DNA of 64,000 nucleotides, from the NCBI RefSeq assembly GCF_018739885.1, contig NZ_JADOES010000021.1, forward strand, positions 1 to 64,000, written 5' to 3'. Every line of letters starts with the position of its first letter. Position 1 is the first letter of the stretch. The notes under the pieces are model-generated. The model was given only the letters and a program-made list of their open reading frames with translations, did not search any database and had not been told where the DNA came from. The translations under genes and the position numbers were made by a program. The DNA comes from Leptothoe spongobia TAU-MAC 1115. GTDB lineage: Bacteria; Cyanobacteriota; Cyanobacteriia; Phormidesmidales; Phormidesmidaceae. Below, one piece after another: positions 15,836 through 24,513 of this stretch.

Positions 15836-18100
15836 ATGACATCCTCAGTGTTTCCCAAAAGCCTCCGACACTGGCTCAAAGTGGGCTTAGCCCCTAGCAT
15901 CGCCCTCAGCATTTTTTTCAGCACCTCAAACCCGACTAAAACCGCTGTTTTGGCCCAGTCATCAGACACGACAACAGTCGCCTTTGACCTCAATGCCGAT
16001 CTGCAAGACCAGTCTGAGTTCTACAACCTGCCTTACCCCTCAGACTTCCGCCTGGATGCCAATGACCAGCCGGATCTATCAGGATTTCCAGTATTTTCAG
16101 AAAAGTTTGGCCTATTTAAACGCCTAAAAACCATCGCTAGCGATCGCCCAGGCTTTCCCACCACGGCTGCGGGCTATTTCCGTTTTGATCAGCCCCTCGC
16201 CCCCCTCAATATCGAGCAGCGCATCCCAGCAGAGCGCGACTCCCCCATTCTGCTCATGGACATTGATCGCAACTCACCAGAACGCGGTCGTCTATTTCCC
16301 GTTGTCGCATCCACTCCAGCCCCTGACCCCTTCTATGTGCCTAAGTATTTGCTGGCCGTTTCTCCCTTTCCAGGCATTGTCCTCAAACCCAATCGCAAAT
16401 ATGCCTACGTCGTACGAGACAATCTCAAGGATGCCAATGGGCAAGCGATCAAGACTACAGAGGTCTTTACCCAACTGAAAGCAGGTGGCATTCCTCAAGG
16501 ACAAATGAAGCGCAAGTTTCTGGCATATGCCCTCTACCAGCCTCTATGGGAAACGCTTGATTTATTAGAAATTGATCGAGAAGGTGTGGTAGTTGCTACG
16601 GTGTTCACCACCGGAGATGTCGTGGCAGAGATGGCAAGCATCTCTGATCAAGTCCTGGACGACTATAAGCCCAACATTCGCTCCCTAAAGAGAGATTCCA
16701 CACAAATCATTTCCGACCTGGACTACTGCAAATTTACGGCCAAGATTCGACTACCCCAATTCCAAAAAGGCTTTCCTCCTTATTTCTTTTACAAAGAGAA
16801 AGAAGGGCTGTTTGTGGTTGATGCCAATGACAAACTGAGACGCCAACGGAGTCAGACGATTCCCGTGGTGATTACCCTACCCAAAACCCCCATGCCAGCC
16901 GAGGGGTATCCATTGGTAGCCTACTACCACGGTACCGGTGGGTTGAGTACACAAGTAGTCGATCGAGGCCCCGTCCCAAAATCTAGACAACCTCGATTAC
17001 CAGATCAAGAACCCGTTAGACGATCTCGACTACCGGATCGAGGCCCAGCAGATGTGGTCGGTAGCCAAGGCTTTGCATCAGTCAGTAGTGCATTACCCCT
17101 AAACCCAGAACGTCTCAATAATGTCTCAGCCGTTATCTTCTCGGATCTGTTGGATGGTCGCATCTATCTCAATCCAGTCAATCTCTCTGCCTATCGAGAT
17201 ACGTTCCGTCAGGGAGTGATCGAGCAACGTCTTTTGCTGTCGGCCTTAGAACGTCTGCACATAGCACCAGAAGCGTTGGCAGGCTGTGAGGGACCTACAT
17301 TACCTACAGGCGAAACCCATTTCCGGTTGCAAACGGATGCGGTGATGGCCTTGGGTCAGTCCCAAGGTGCCCAATATGCTTTGATGATGGCAGCGGTCGA
17401 GCCGAAAATTCGCGCAGTGGTACCTACGGGTTCCGGGGGCTTTTGGTCCTTGTTGTTTTCAAACTTGGCCAATCCCGATAGCCGTAAAGCACCCATACCA
17501 GAGTTCTGTGTCAACAAGCCACCAGATCAGCCAGAAGTCGTCTGTCAGGTAAATGATTTAGGAGACATTGACCGGCTGCTGGGACAAGTACAGAAACGGA
17601 CAGAACCGCTGAATCATTTGTACCCTGCATTGCGTTTGCTCCAAAGTTCCTGGGAATCGGTGGAGCCCATGGTCTATGCACCCCGGATCGCTAAACGTCC
17701 GTTACCGGATCATCCGGTGCGCTCCATCTATCAGCCAGTGGGGCAGCGTGATAGTGATTTTCCGGAGGAAGTTTTTAATGCGATCGCACTAGCCAGTAAC
17801 GTCCAACAAGCAGGCCCCACCCTTTGGCCAGGGATGCAAGAATCCCTAGCATTGGAAAAGTTAGATGCCCCTATGCTTTCTTACCCGATCTCTCAAAATT
17901 TAATCAGTGACACCGGCATCCCTTATACAGGCGTTGTGGTGCAATATGAGAGCGATCTCATCGAGAACTCCCACACTATCTTTTCGCAACGACTGGATGT
18001 GAAATATCAGTACGGTTGTTTTCTAAAAAGCTTTCAGCAAAATAACATGGGAACAGTACTATCCCCCCGACCTGTACTCCCCCCCTGCTTATTTCCATAA
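15836..18100 (+). CDS. Secreted alpha/beta-hydrolase-like protein
   Basis: This 754-residue protein has a hydrophobic N-terminal segment (V-G-L-A-P-S-I-A-L-S-I-F-F) ending near V-L-A-Q-S, a likely signal peptide. The N-terminal part (F-D-L-N-A-D-L, L-P-Y-P-S-D-F-R-L) resembles large bacterial putative lipases. The oxyanion-side Y-Y-H-G-T-G-G is at about 365. The nucleophile elbow G-Q-S-Q-G places Ser509. A His/Asp pair must lie in the C-terminal part (H-T-I-F-S is a candidate). Between them is a low-complexity insert of Arg/Pro/Asp repeats at 16961-17046. Substrate unknown. ATG 15836 is chosen over 15761 because the signal peptide starts there. Confidence 0.65.
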   Translation: MTSSVFPKSLRHWLKVGLAPSIALSIFFSTSNPTKTAVLAQSSDTTTVAFDLNADLQDQSEFYNLPYPSDFRLDANDQPDLSGFPVFSEKFGLFKRLKTIASDRPGFPTTAAGYFRFDQPLAPLNIEQRIPAERDSPILLMDIDRNSPERGRLFPVVASTPAPDPFYVPKYLLAVSPFPGIVLKPNRKYAYVVRDNLKDANGQAIKTTEVFTQLKAGGIPQGQMKRKFLAYALYQPLWETLDLLEIDREGVVVATVFTTGDVVAEMASISDQVLDDYKPNIRSLKRDSTQIISDLDYCKFTAKIRLPQFQKGFPPYFFYKEKEGLFVVDANDKLRRQRSQTIPVVITLPKTPMPAEGYPLVAYYHGTGGLSTQVVDRGPVPKSRQPRLPDQEPVRRSRLPDRGPADVVGSQGFASVSSALPLNPERLNNVSAVIFSDLLDGRIYLNPVNLSAYRDTFRQGVIEQRLLLSALERLHIAPEALAGCEGPTLPTGETHFRLQTDAVMALGQSQGAQYALMMAAVEPKIRAVVPTGSGGFWSLLFSNLANPDSRKAPIPEFCVNKPPDQPEVVCQVNDLGDIDRLLGQVQKRTEPLNHLYPALRLLQSSWESVEPMVYAPRIAKRPLPDHPVRSIYQPVGQRDSDFPEEVFNAIALASNVQQAGPTLWPGMQESLALEKLDAPMLSYPISQNLISDTGIPYTGVVVQYESDLIENSHTIFSQRLDVKYQYGCFLKSFQQNNMGTVLSPRPVLPPCLFP

Positions 18101-18140
18101 ACCACGTCCAAGTTGAAACCTGTAGTTTCTCCATCCCCAC

Positions 18141-19091
18141 TTATAATCCCCACTCTGTTAGGGCAGCCTTAATCAGAACTAGATCAGTATGAAAATTAGA
18201 TCTGTGGTTACTTTCCATAGACTCTGCCAACTGTTTAGGAGGTATCGGCCTCAACTCCAGATCACAGGATTTAGCAATCCTCGAATACAGTGGGCTCCAC
18301 ATAGATCGATTCGTCTGATTAAATAACTCTAGAATTTTAGTCCCTGGTTCGCAAAACGCTATGTTGGCCAGAGCAGCCCCATGGGGGCTAATAACATATT
18401 TGGATTCATTAAACAGCTTAGCTTGCGCCGCCACCGTCAATTTCTCAGCTATGACAATCTGAAATCCATAGGCATCTAAAAGTTCTCTCAGCTCAATCTC
18501 GTTAATTAGCTTTCTCCCAGTTTTTATATGGTCTCTCGTCAGATAGATTTTCCGATAGGGTTCCTTGACAGGTCGATTGATAAAAACTGCCTTAATCGCT
18601 CGACATAGATGGTTACTGGGTTCAAGCCGAGTTTCATTGAGCTTAACAACAACAATCTCCTGGGCCATCAACGATTTAATTCGTTTGGCATCCAAGACTT
18701 GACAATAGCTAAATCCTAGCCTTCTCAACGCCTGTCTTTGATATGGATGCCCCAAATACCCAAAGTGAAAATATAGTTTATCAACTTTAAATTCTTTTCT
18801 TTTATTGCTGAGATAAATTAGCTTTGGGAGTGTTTCGTACGTCCAGTGGTAATAGGAGTAGTTCCTCCTCTCCTGAACAACACAGGCGACTCTTTGATGC
18901 CTAAACTGTTTATCCACAGAAGATGGATCTAGCGGCAACCTTTGTTTACTCCCTAACTCCCTGGGAAAATCGATAAATCTACCGTCTCTGTCATAGACTT
19001 CACCTTTATCGTTGGTGTAGCCAGCCTTGACCCGAAGTACTGTGACGACAGCGTCTTCAGATTGCATTAGCGTACTATTCGTGGCGTTCAT
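18141..19091 (-). CDS. Glycosyltransferase family 61-like protein
   Basis: This 316-residue protein has the features of DUF563/GT61 transferases: N-Y-Y/S-Y-Y-H-W-x-x-E near 95, K-I-Y-L-T-R near 180, then the E-L-L-D-A-Y-G-F segment. The family signature H-G-A-A-L-A-N-I-A-F-C-E-P-G at about 238-251 follows, then I-L-E-L-F. GT61 enzymes add xylose, GlcNAc or similar sugars in polysaccharides or glycoproteins. No membrane anchor is seen. It is alone on its strand, between the hydrolase and the rhodanese gene, so no pathway is indicated. Confidence 0.8.
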   Translation of the reverse strand: MNATNSTLMQSEDAVVTVLRVKAGYTNDKGEVYDRDGRFIDFPRELGSKQRLPLDPSSVDKQFRHQRVACVVQERRNYSYYHWTYETLPKLIYLSNKRKEFKVDKLYFHFGYLGHPYQRQALRRLGFSYCQVLDAKRIKSLMAQEIVVVKLNETRLEPSNHLCRAIKAVFINRPVKEPYRKIYLTRDHIKTGRKLINEIELRELLDAYGFQIVIAEKLTVAAQAKLFNESKYVISPHGAALANIAFCEPGTKILELFNQTNRSMWSPLYSRIAKSCDLELRPIPPKQLAESMESNHRSNFHTDLVLIKAALTEWGL

Positions 19092-19295
19092 GCTCCCTCA
19101 GAGCTCCTTGACCCAGTACTAATTTCCTAGATGCTAATAGTTCGCCTGCTCAGGCGACAGCGGATGCTGACACACCTCCGCTTTAGCTTTTTGTACATCA
19201 TAGGATCGAGTACTGGGATAGAGTCATGAGACGCCATAAAACGCTACCCGCCTCAAAACGCTACCCTATAAGCGGTAGAACTATCGGAGGAGCCC

Positions 19296-19640
19296 ATGTA
19301 CGGAATTGCCGGTGTCGACGAAATCTCAGCCCTAGACTTTGCCCAACGGCTGGCAGAGGATGAGCTTCAACTGGTCGATGTCAGGGAACCAGAGGAGGTT
19401 GCGATCGCAAATCTGCCAAACTTTATCCACCTGCCCTTGAGCCAATACGCAGACTGGGCCGATCACATTTTTAATCACCTAGACCCCAGCCTTGAAACCA
19501 TCGTCATGTGCCACCACGGCATGCGCTCTGCCCAGATGTGCCAATGGCTACAGCGCCAAGGCTTTGAACGTACCAAAAACCTGGCCGGTGGCATCGACGC
19601 CTATTGTCGACTTGTCGACAGCACCATTCCCCGCTATTAA
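19296..19640 (+). CDS. Rhodanese-like sulfurtransferase
   Basis: This 114-residue single rhodanese domain contains L-V-D-V-R-E-P-E-E at about 26-34 and the active-site loop C72-H-H-G-M-R77-S. It ends with L-A-G-G-I-D-A-Y near the C-terminus. The Cys takes a sulfane sulfur as persulfide and hands it to an acceptor. There are no signal or accessory domains. A GGAGGAG ribosome site precedes ATG 19296. It lies 139 bases before the photosynthesis-linked cluster on the same strand and could be its first gene, though this is not shown. Confidence 0.9.
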   Translation: MYGIAGVDEISALDFAQRLAEDELQLVDVREPEEVAIANLPNFIHLPLSQYADWADHIFNHLDPSLETIVMCHHGMRSAQMCQWLQRQGFERTKNLAGGIDAYCRLVDSTIPRY

Positions 19641-19779
19641 TGACCTAATCAAGATTGCCAAGATAGACCCTCCCCAACCTCCTGATCACATTTGGAAAAG
19701 CACAAGACCTGCCCCTACGATTGGCTTTTGACTGACCATTGTCTGCATCTTAACCTCAAAATTCAAAACTCCTTTCCCC

Positions 19780-20250
19780 ATGCTTAGCCAGCTTCAAACC
19801 CTCGTTCGCGAAGTCGATGGACGCTACGCTACCGATACCGAACTGATGTTTTTACAAAACTACCTCCAAACTGCTCGTCTGAGGTTTAGCGCCTATCAAA
19901 AAATTCAGCAAGCGGAAAAAAATATCATTCAGCAAGTCAAAAAAAAGCTCATAGCCCTTGATCCCCAATTGCTCCGACGAGGAAAAGTAGACCTCAGCGC
20001 CAAATGGCAGCGCGATACCGTACGAGGTTTACGATTCTGTGCCCATGCCCTCCTAGTAGCGGACGAAGAAGGCTTAGAAGAGAACTTTCTACTCTGGTTC
20101 CAGTCAATCATGCGGTCGTTCAAAGCCCAACCCAGCTGCAACATGACCTATAAAGTGATGCAGGACGTTGTACGGCAATACATCACCCCTCAAGAGGCTG
20201 AGCTATTTTGCCCAATTTTAGCTCAGGCCAGGCTTTTGCTAGGTCAATAA
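19780..20250 (+). CDS. Phycobilisome-fold protein (phycobiliprotein-like), first copy
   Basis: This 156-residue protein has the globin-like pattern of phycobiliproteins: R-Y-A-T-D-T-E-L, then Y-L-Q-T-A-R-L-R-F-S-A-Y, I-I-Q-Q-V, and R-D-T-V-R-G-L-R-F-C-A-H-A-L-L-V-A. Y-I-T-P-Q-E-A-E-L-F closes it. It lacks the full Cys arrangement of a pigment-carrying antenna subunit, so it is not a rod or core protein. Similar proteins lie in the slr0144-slr0152 cluster of Synechocystis, which was linked to photosystem II assembly. It is followed by a V4R gene 36 bases on. Confidence 0.65.
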   Translation: MLSQLQTLVREVDGRYATDTELMFLQNYLQTARLRFSAYQKIQQAEKNIIQQVKKKLIALDPQLLRRGKVDLSAKWQRDTVRGLRFCAHALLVADEEGLEENFLLWFQSIMRSFKAQPSCNMTYKVMQDVVRQYITPQEAELFCPILAQARLLLGQ

Positions 20251-20286
20251 CGTTACCCTGAAGGTAGCTCAGGTACATCATGTCTT

Positions 20287-20967
20287 ATGGACACCCCGTC
20301 AGTTAACTCCCACAAGCTGCGTCAGCAATATCCCCAAAAGCATAACCACTATAAGTTTTCCGAATTTTTCCAATTCAATAGAGTCGAAGGAACTATTGCC
20401 GATTGGAATGGGAGCCGCAATATCCTTACTAGTGAAGACTTTATCATCGGTTTGTTGGAAGGCCTGGAAGAAGAGGTGGGAGCAGCCTCAGCAGCCGTCA
20501 TGTATTCCATTGGTGTGGAATGGGGAAAACAGGATTCACTATTTTTTGATCAGTGGTTTGAGCGAGAGTACAATACCAAACCACAGCAGGCCAACCTGAT
20601 GTTTTTATTAGAGACCTGGTGGTGGCCTTTTACAGCTCAAGGTTGGGGACGCTGGGAAATCGACATGGCCGATCGTCAACAGGGATTTATGTTTATCAAT
20701 CTCTTTGACTCAGCCGTAGCACGCACCCTGGGAGATGTGGGGAAACCTGTTTGTTATCTTTATGCAGGCTTGTATGCCGGATTTTTTACCGAAATGGTTC
20801 GTAAGCAGTTGAGCTGTATTGAAATCCAGTGTTATTCCATGGGTGAGACCTACTGTAAGTTTTTGCTAGGAGCGAAAGAACGGATTGATGCTGCAGCATT
20901 TTGGTTAAATGAGGGAGCAACAGCGACCGATATCGAAAAGCGGCTACGCTCTGGGGACCCCTTATGA
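20287..20967 (+). CDS. V4R-domain protein, first copy (Slr0144/0147-like)
   Basis: This 226-residue protein carries a V4R (4-vinyl reductase) domain. I see V-M-Y-S-I-G-V-E-W-G-K-Q at about 78-90, W-W-W-P-F, G-W-G-R-W-E-I, then V-C-Y-L-Y-A-G-L-Y-A-G-F-F. The last motif is C-Y-S-M-G-E-T-Y-C-K-F-L-L-G at about 180, the conserved Cys-rich end of such domains. V4R domains bind small hydrophobic or tetrapyrrole-like molecules. In Synechocystis, related proteins of the slr0144-slr0152 operon support photosystem II assembly. The stop overlaps the next start by four bases. Confidence 0.8.
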   Translation: MDTPSVNSHKLRQQYPQKHNHYKFSEFFQFNRVEGTIADWNGSRNILTSEDFIIGLLEGLEEEVGAASAAVMYSIGVEWGKQDSLFFDQWFEREYNTKPQQANLMFLLETWWWPFTAQGWGRWEIDMADRQQGFMFINLFDSAVARTLGDVGKPVCYLYAGLYAGFFTEMVRKQLSCIEIQCYSMGETYCKFLLGAKERIDAAAFWLNEGATATDIEKRLRSGDPL

Positions 20968-21269
20968 TGATTGACCCTAATATGCAACACAATCAAACTC
21001 CTCAACAGGCAAAAACAGTAGAAATAGTTTCCGTTAGTGACTTTTTTGAGCAAATCAACTGGTATGGCAAAAATCTAGCAGATGCAGATGGGCTAATGTT
21101 AGAAAGCGCTGCCTATGGAACTGTTGGACATTTTTTTAGCACATTCCCCTGGCGGGGCTCGACCAGCACGTTACCCTCTGACAATGTGAGAACAGATAGT
21201 GACAGTGAGGTTTTCTCCATAGAAGAAGACGACACTCTGACGTTAGAAGACCTTTCAGCGTTATTTTAG
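20964..21269 (+). CDS. Small acidic protein of the V4R cluster
   Basis: This 101-residue protein begins MMIDPNMQHNQTPQQ. It has a middle segment V-S-V-S-D-F-F-E-Q-I-N-W-Y-G-K-N and a strongly acidic C-terminus ending L-T-L-E-D-L-S-A-L-F. The F-F-E-x-I-N-W and E-D-L-S-x-L-F ends recur in small cyanobacterial proteins next to V4R genes, and Slr0145 of Synechocystis holds a comparable place. Function is unknown. ATGA overlap with the V4R gene indicates translational coupling. Confidence 0.65.
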   Translation: MMIDPNMQHNQTPQQAKTVEIVSVSDFFEQINWYGKNLADADGLMLESAAYGTVGHFFSTFPWRGSTSTLPSDNVRTDSDSEVFSIEEDDTLTLEDLSALF

Positions 21270-21309
21270 AGCGCCCCAGTCTTAGAGCAAACCGTCGTCT
21301 AGGATCGCC

Positions 21310-21837
21310 ATGACCACACCTCCCCTAAGTCAACACATTTTACGTCAGCTGGAACTACAGCCAGACAAAAGCTACATCACGGCTCAACAAATGAGCATTC
21401 TTAGCCAGTATGTGGGCAGTTTGGCCGATCGGATCAGAGCCTACCGCCAGATACGTGAGTGGGAGATCAACCTCATCCAGGAACTCGTCGATCGATTACC
21501 TGTCGAGGCAAAAAAAAATACTAGCGCCTTAGAACAAAGCATCAAGCAAACTATTTTGATTTTGCGCTACGCAGCTCTGGGCATGCTGGTAGATGATACT
21601 CACCTGGGGCGACGCCGGTTAGAAGACTGGTTACCAACTATGGTAGAAGTTTACCAAACTCAAGCCGTTGACACATTGCTTCACCGTTCCCTCAATCAGC
21701 AACTACCTCGGTTATTGACCGACTCCCAATTTTCCATGCTCAAACCCCCTCTGGAGGCAGCACAGCAACTACTACACATACCTGAAGAGACACAATCAGA
21801 TAGCGAACCGCAAAAAGAGGCAACACAATCAGACTAA
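21310..21837 (+). CDS. Phycobilisome-fold protein, second copy
   Basis: This 175-residue protein is related to the one at 19780 in layout: Y-I-T-A-Q-Q-M-S-I-L-S-Q-Y-V-G, then R-I-R-A-Y-R-Q-I-R-E-W-E-I-N-L-I-Q-E-L-V, and I-L-R-Y-A-A-L-G-M-L-V-D-D. It has no Cys in the usual bilin position. The C-terminal 20 residues are Gln/Ser/Glu-rich and probably disordered. The likely role is protein-protein contact in the assembly or regulation of photosystem or antenna complexes, by analogy with the slr0144-slr0152 operon. It ends 180 bases before the second V4R gene. Confidence 0.6.
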   Translation: MTTPPLSQHILRQLELQPDKSYITAQQMSILSQYVGSLADRIRAYRQIREWEINLIQELVDRLPVEAKKNTSALEQSIKQTILILRYAALGMLVDDTHLGRRRLEDWLPTMVEVYQTQAVDTLLHRSLNQQLPRLLTDSQFSMLKPPLEAAQQLLHIPEETQSDSEPQKEATQSD

Positions 21838-21948
21838 ATCTTATTGCAGCCAGACAAGAAATATTAAGGATATTCTCTCCTCGTTAAACGTTGCTGAATT
21901 GTAAAACCTCGACATAGGCTCTTTTCTAGCACATTTGATCAATCTCTC

Positions 21949-21988
21949 TGATGATAATATTTGATCATCACCTCCAGAGGCTTTTTTT
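21949..21988 (+). terminator. Terminator or attenuator inside the V4R cluster
   Basis: TGATGAT/ATCATCA form a perfect seven-pair hairpin (21949-21970). CCTC-CA-GAGG with CTTTTTTT follows (21971-21988). The T run ends 30 bases before the second V4R gene, which therefore may be made by read-through or from a separate promoter. Confidence 0.5.
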
Positions 21989-22017
21989 CGTAAGGGAAAC
22001 CGAAAGGACTGCTGACC

Positions 22018-22683
22018 ATGGTATTGGTAACTGATTTACTGACAGACACCAACCTCACGGCAAATTACTTTGCCACGGATGTCTATGTCCATGGCACGTT
22101 AGAGCTAGGGTTATTAGAAAATCGTCGCGGTGATCGATTACTCGCCCTACCCGAGTCGCTGATTCGGGCAATTTATACAGGCTTGGACAATGAAACGGGC
22201 CAGGCATCTATGCTAGTGCTGTATAACTGCGGGCGCTGGTGGGGTAAAAACTTCTATACACGCTTTTGCGAGGAGCTGACGGACTATCACAATCGTCCCG
22301 TGTCAAGTTTATCGATGCCTGAGTTTATGCAGGCTTTGGAACAGTGCTGGCTTACCCATGGCTGGGGTCAAATTAGCTTAGACTCAAGCTATCGTGAGCA
22401 AGGTTTTTTAGTGCTCAAAATTCGAGCATCGGCCTTTATTTACTACGCCCCCAAGTTAGAGCGCCCTGTTGGTTTTTTGGAAACAGGTGCATTACAAGCA
22501 TTTTTTAGTGAGTTGAGTGGCGAAACGCTGCACTGTGTGCAAACAGTTTGCGAATCCTTAGGCGCTGAAGAAAATTGTTTTGTCCTCGGGATAAAAGATC
22601 GACTGACGGTAGCGGAGACAGGTGTAGAGCAAGGACTTTCCCATACTGAGATCATGAATCTCCTGGTGGGACAAGGAGCATAA
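22018..22683 (+). CDS. V4R-domain protein, second copy
   Basis: This 221-residue protein shares the V4R layout of the gene at 20287: L-V-L-Y-N-C-G-R-W-W-G-K-N at about 68-80, H-G-W-G-Q-I-S-L-D, F-L-E-T-G-A-L-Q-A-F-F-S-E-L, and the closing C-E-S-L-G-A-E-E-N-C-F-V-L-G-I. The C-terminal tail V-E-Q-G-L-S-H-T-E-I matches the E-G-A-T-A-T-D-I end of copy one. It is the partner of the kinase gene, which starts 24 bases downstream. A photosystem II assembly role is inferred from the Synechocystis cluster. Confidence 0.78.
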   Translation: MVLVTDLLTDTNLTANYFATDVYVHGTLELGLLENRRGDRLLALPESLIRAIYTGLDNETGQASMLVLYNCGRWWGKNFYTRFCEELTDYHNRPVSSLSMPEFMQALEQCWLTHGWGQISLDSSYREQGFLVLKIRASAFIYYAPKLERPVGFLETGALQAFFSELSGETLHCVQTVCESLGAEENCFVLGIKDRLTVAETGVEQGLSHTEIMNLLVGQGA

Positions 22684-22707
22684 GGGCTTACCAACGGATG
22701 CAGCAAT

Positions 22708-24480
22708 GTGAATATTAGCCATCAACGATCTAACTATCGCCTGTTGGGGCTGGTGGGCAATGGTCAGTTTGGACGCGTTTACTGTGGAATCCATCGCAAA
22801 ACGGGCCAGCTGGTAGCTATTAAGTATCTTCATCGCCACAGTCTGCCCACCCATGCATTTTTGCGGGAGTTGCGCTGTTTACTGAGTCTGGTTCATCCCA
22901 ACATCGTTGTCTGTCATGCCCTAGAGAACTGTGACCAGGGTCGACGTCTGGTATTGGAGTACTGTGCAGGGGGGACGTTGCGATCGCACATGCTCAGTAC
23001 CCTCCAACTAACCGACATTTTTAACCTCATATCAGATGTCTTGGGTGGTCTAGCCCATGCGCACCAACAGGGAGTAGTCCATTGCGACATCAAACCTGAG
23101 AACATCCTATTAAGTCATCACAATGGACGCTGGAGGGCCAAGATTTCAGACTTTGGTATTGCCAAACTTGTCCAAGAACAGCCTTACCGTCAAGGCACGG
23201 GGCAGACAGGTTCCCCAGCCTATATGGCCCCAGAACGCTTTTACCGGCAATACTCTCCAGCCGCAGATGTCTATGCCGTCGGCGTCATACTGTTTGAGCT
23301 TTTGGTTGGACAACGCCCCTTCTCCGGTACACCGACCGTCCTAGAGTCAGCCCATCTCAACCAGCCAGTTCCTGCAGCAGAGCAGCTGATCGAGCCGCTG
23401 AAAGCCATCATTACTAAAGCGTTAGAAAAGCTCCCTGCTCGCCGATATCCCAGCGCCACAGAAATGCTAGCGGATTTCCAGACCATTGATCTCCCTAGCC
23501 TAGACTTAGCACTACCAAACCGGTCGCTTCATATTAACTACTGTGCTTATACAGGACAACCATTTCACCAATTAACTAAACCAGTCGAACATCTCAAAGA
23601 ATGGTCACTGCAATCCGTTGAGCAGACATCTACTGAGCAGCCTGAAACGACACATCGGATGCTGATGGCCCATGGCGCTCAGCTCGCCATCCTGGAAAAA
23701 CAGGCCCTCAGCTGCTCTCCACAAGTTTTAGATGGCCCAGTCCAAGGGCTATATCCATCGCAGACAGGCTTGATTGTCAGTACAGAGCACAGTCTTTGGT
23801 CTGGTCCTTGTCCTGAGTTATTAACGCCTCTTCTCCATTGGCCCACGTCCACCATGGTGGACATAGCCCCCCATCATCGATGGGCCGCCACAGTAACCCC
23901 ACAGGTCAAGCGCCTGAACATTCTGCAGCTACACAGTTCTGGACAAACGGGTTGGTCTGTTAAACGGCCCCTATCTCCAGATCTGAACATCCGTCAGATC
24001 CTCGCTATCGACAGTGGCCATCTCGTTATCGTTGGCCACTCTGAAAAAACAGGCACCCAACTGCAGCTATGGAACCGGCGCGGTATGTACTTAAACTCTT
24101 TAGATTTAGGGATTCATTTACGTCAGTTAACCCCAATGCGTCAGCCTCATCACTGGATGGCTATCGATAGCCATGCCCCGAAAACAGTGATTTTGCTAAC
24201 TCTTAAACCCCTACGCATAAACCGTATCACCATAGATATCCACCCTACGCTAATGATTGATCTGCCTTGGGGCTATCTCTTTAGCGATACTGAAGGGCGC
24301 ATTCTGCTACTTGATCGAGATTTTCATCCCATCGGTGGCATCCAAGGTCCGAAAAACATTACAGCCATTACTCCTAGTAGTTCTCACGAACTCATAGTCG
24401 CCACCTGGCAAGATCAAACCCATACAGGTGAGCTACATTGTCTAGATCTCTACACCTTTGACCTGGATATGATTTTTTAA
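22708..24480 (+). CDS. Serine/threonine protein kinase, SpkG-like
   Basis: This 590-residue protein starts with GTG (the overlapping ATG is followed at once by a stop). The kinase domain (about 10-260) is complete: glycine loop G-N-G-Q-F-G at 17-22, Lys39 in V-A-I-K-Y-L, and catalytic H125-C-D-I-K-P-E-N, D148-F-G. Y-M-A-P-E-R and D-V-Y-A-V-G-V-I-L-F follow. A region with G-Q-P-F-H-Q-L comes next, and the last 250 residues are beta-rich and may form a propeller-like sensor. No membrane segment is seen. In Synechocystis the kinase SpkG (Slr0152) closes the slr0144 cluster. Position and content suggest the same here. Confidence 0.82.
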   Translation: MNISHQRSNYRLLGLVGNGQFGRVYCGIHRKTGQLVAIKYLHRHSLPTHAFLRELRCLLSLVHPNIVVCHALENCDQGRRLVLEYCAGGTLRSHMLSTLQLTDIFNLISDVLGGLAHAHQQGVVHCDIKPENILLSHHNGRWRAKISDFGIAKLVQEQPYRQGTGQTGSPAYMAPERFYRQYSPAADVYAVGVILFELLVGQRPFSGTPTVLESAHLNQPVPAAEQLIEPLKAIITKALEKLPARRYPSATEMLADFQTIDLPSLDLALPNRSLHINYCAYTGQPFHQLTKPVEHLKEWSLQSVEQTSTEQPETTHRMLMAHGAQLAILEKQALSCSPQVLDGPVQGLYPSQTGLIVSTEHSLWSGPCPELLTPLLHWPTSTMVDIAPHHRWAATVTPQVKRLNILQLHSSGQTGWSVKRPLSPDLNIRQILAIDSGHLVIVGHSEKTGTQLQLWNRRGMYLNSLDLGIHLRQLTPMRQPHHWMAIDSHAPKTVILLTLKPLRINRITIDIHPTLMIDLPWGYLFSDTEGRILLLDRDFHPIGGIQGPKNITAITPSSSHELIVATWQDQTHTGELHCLDLYTFDLDMIF

Positions 24481-24513
24481 CGCCCCCAAACCTAAACCCA
24501 TAACTTTCCCCAA

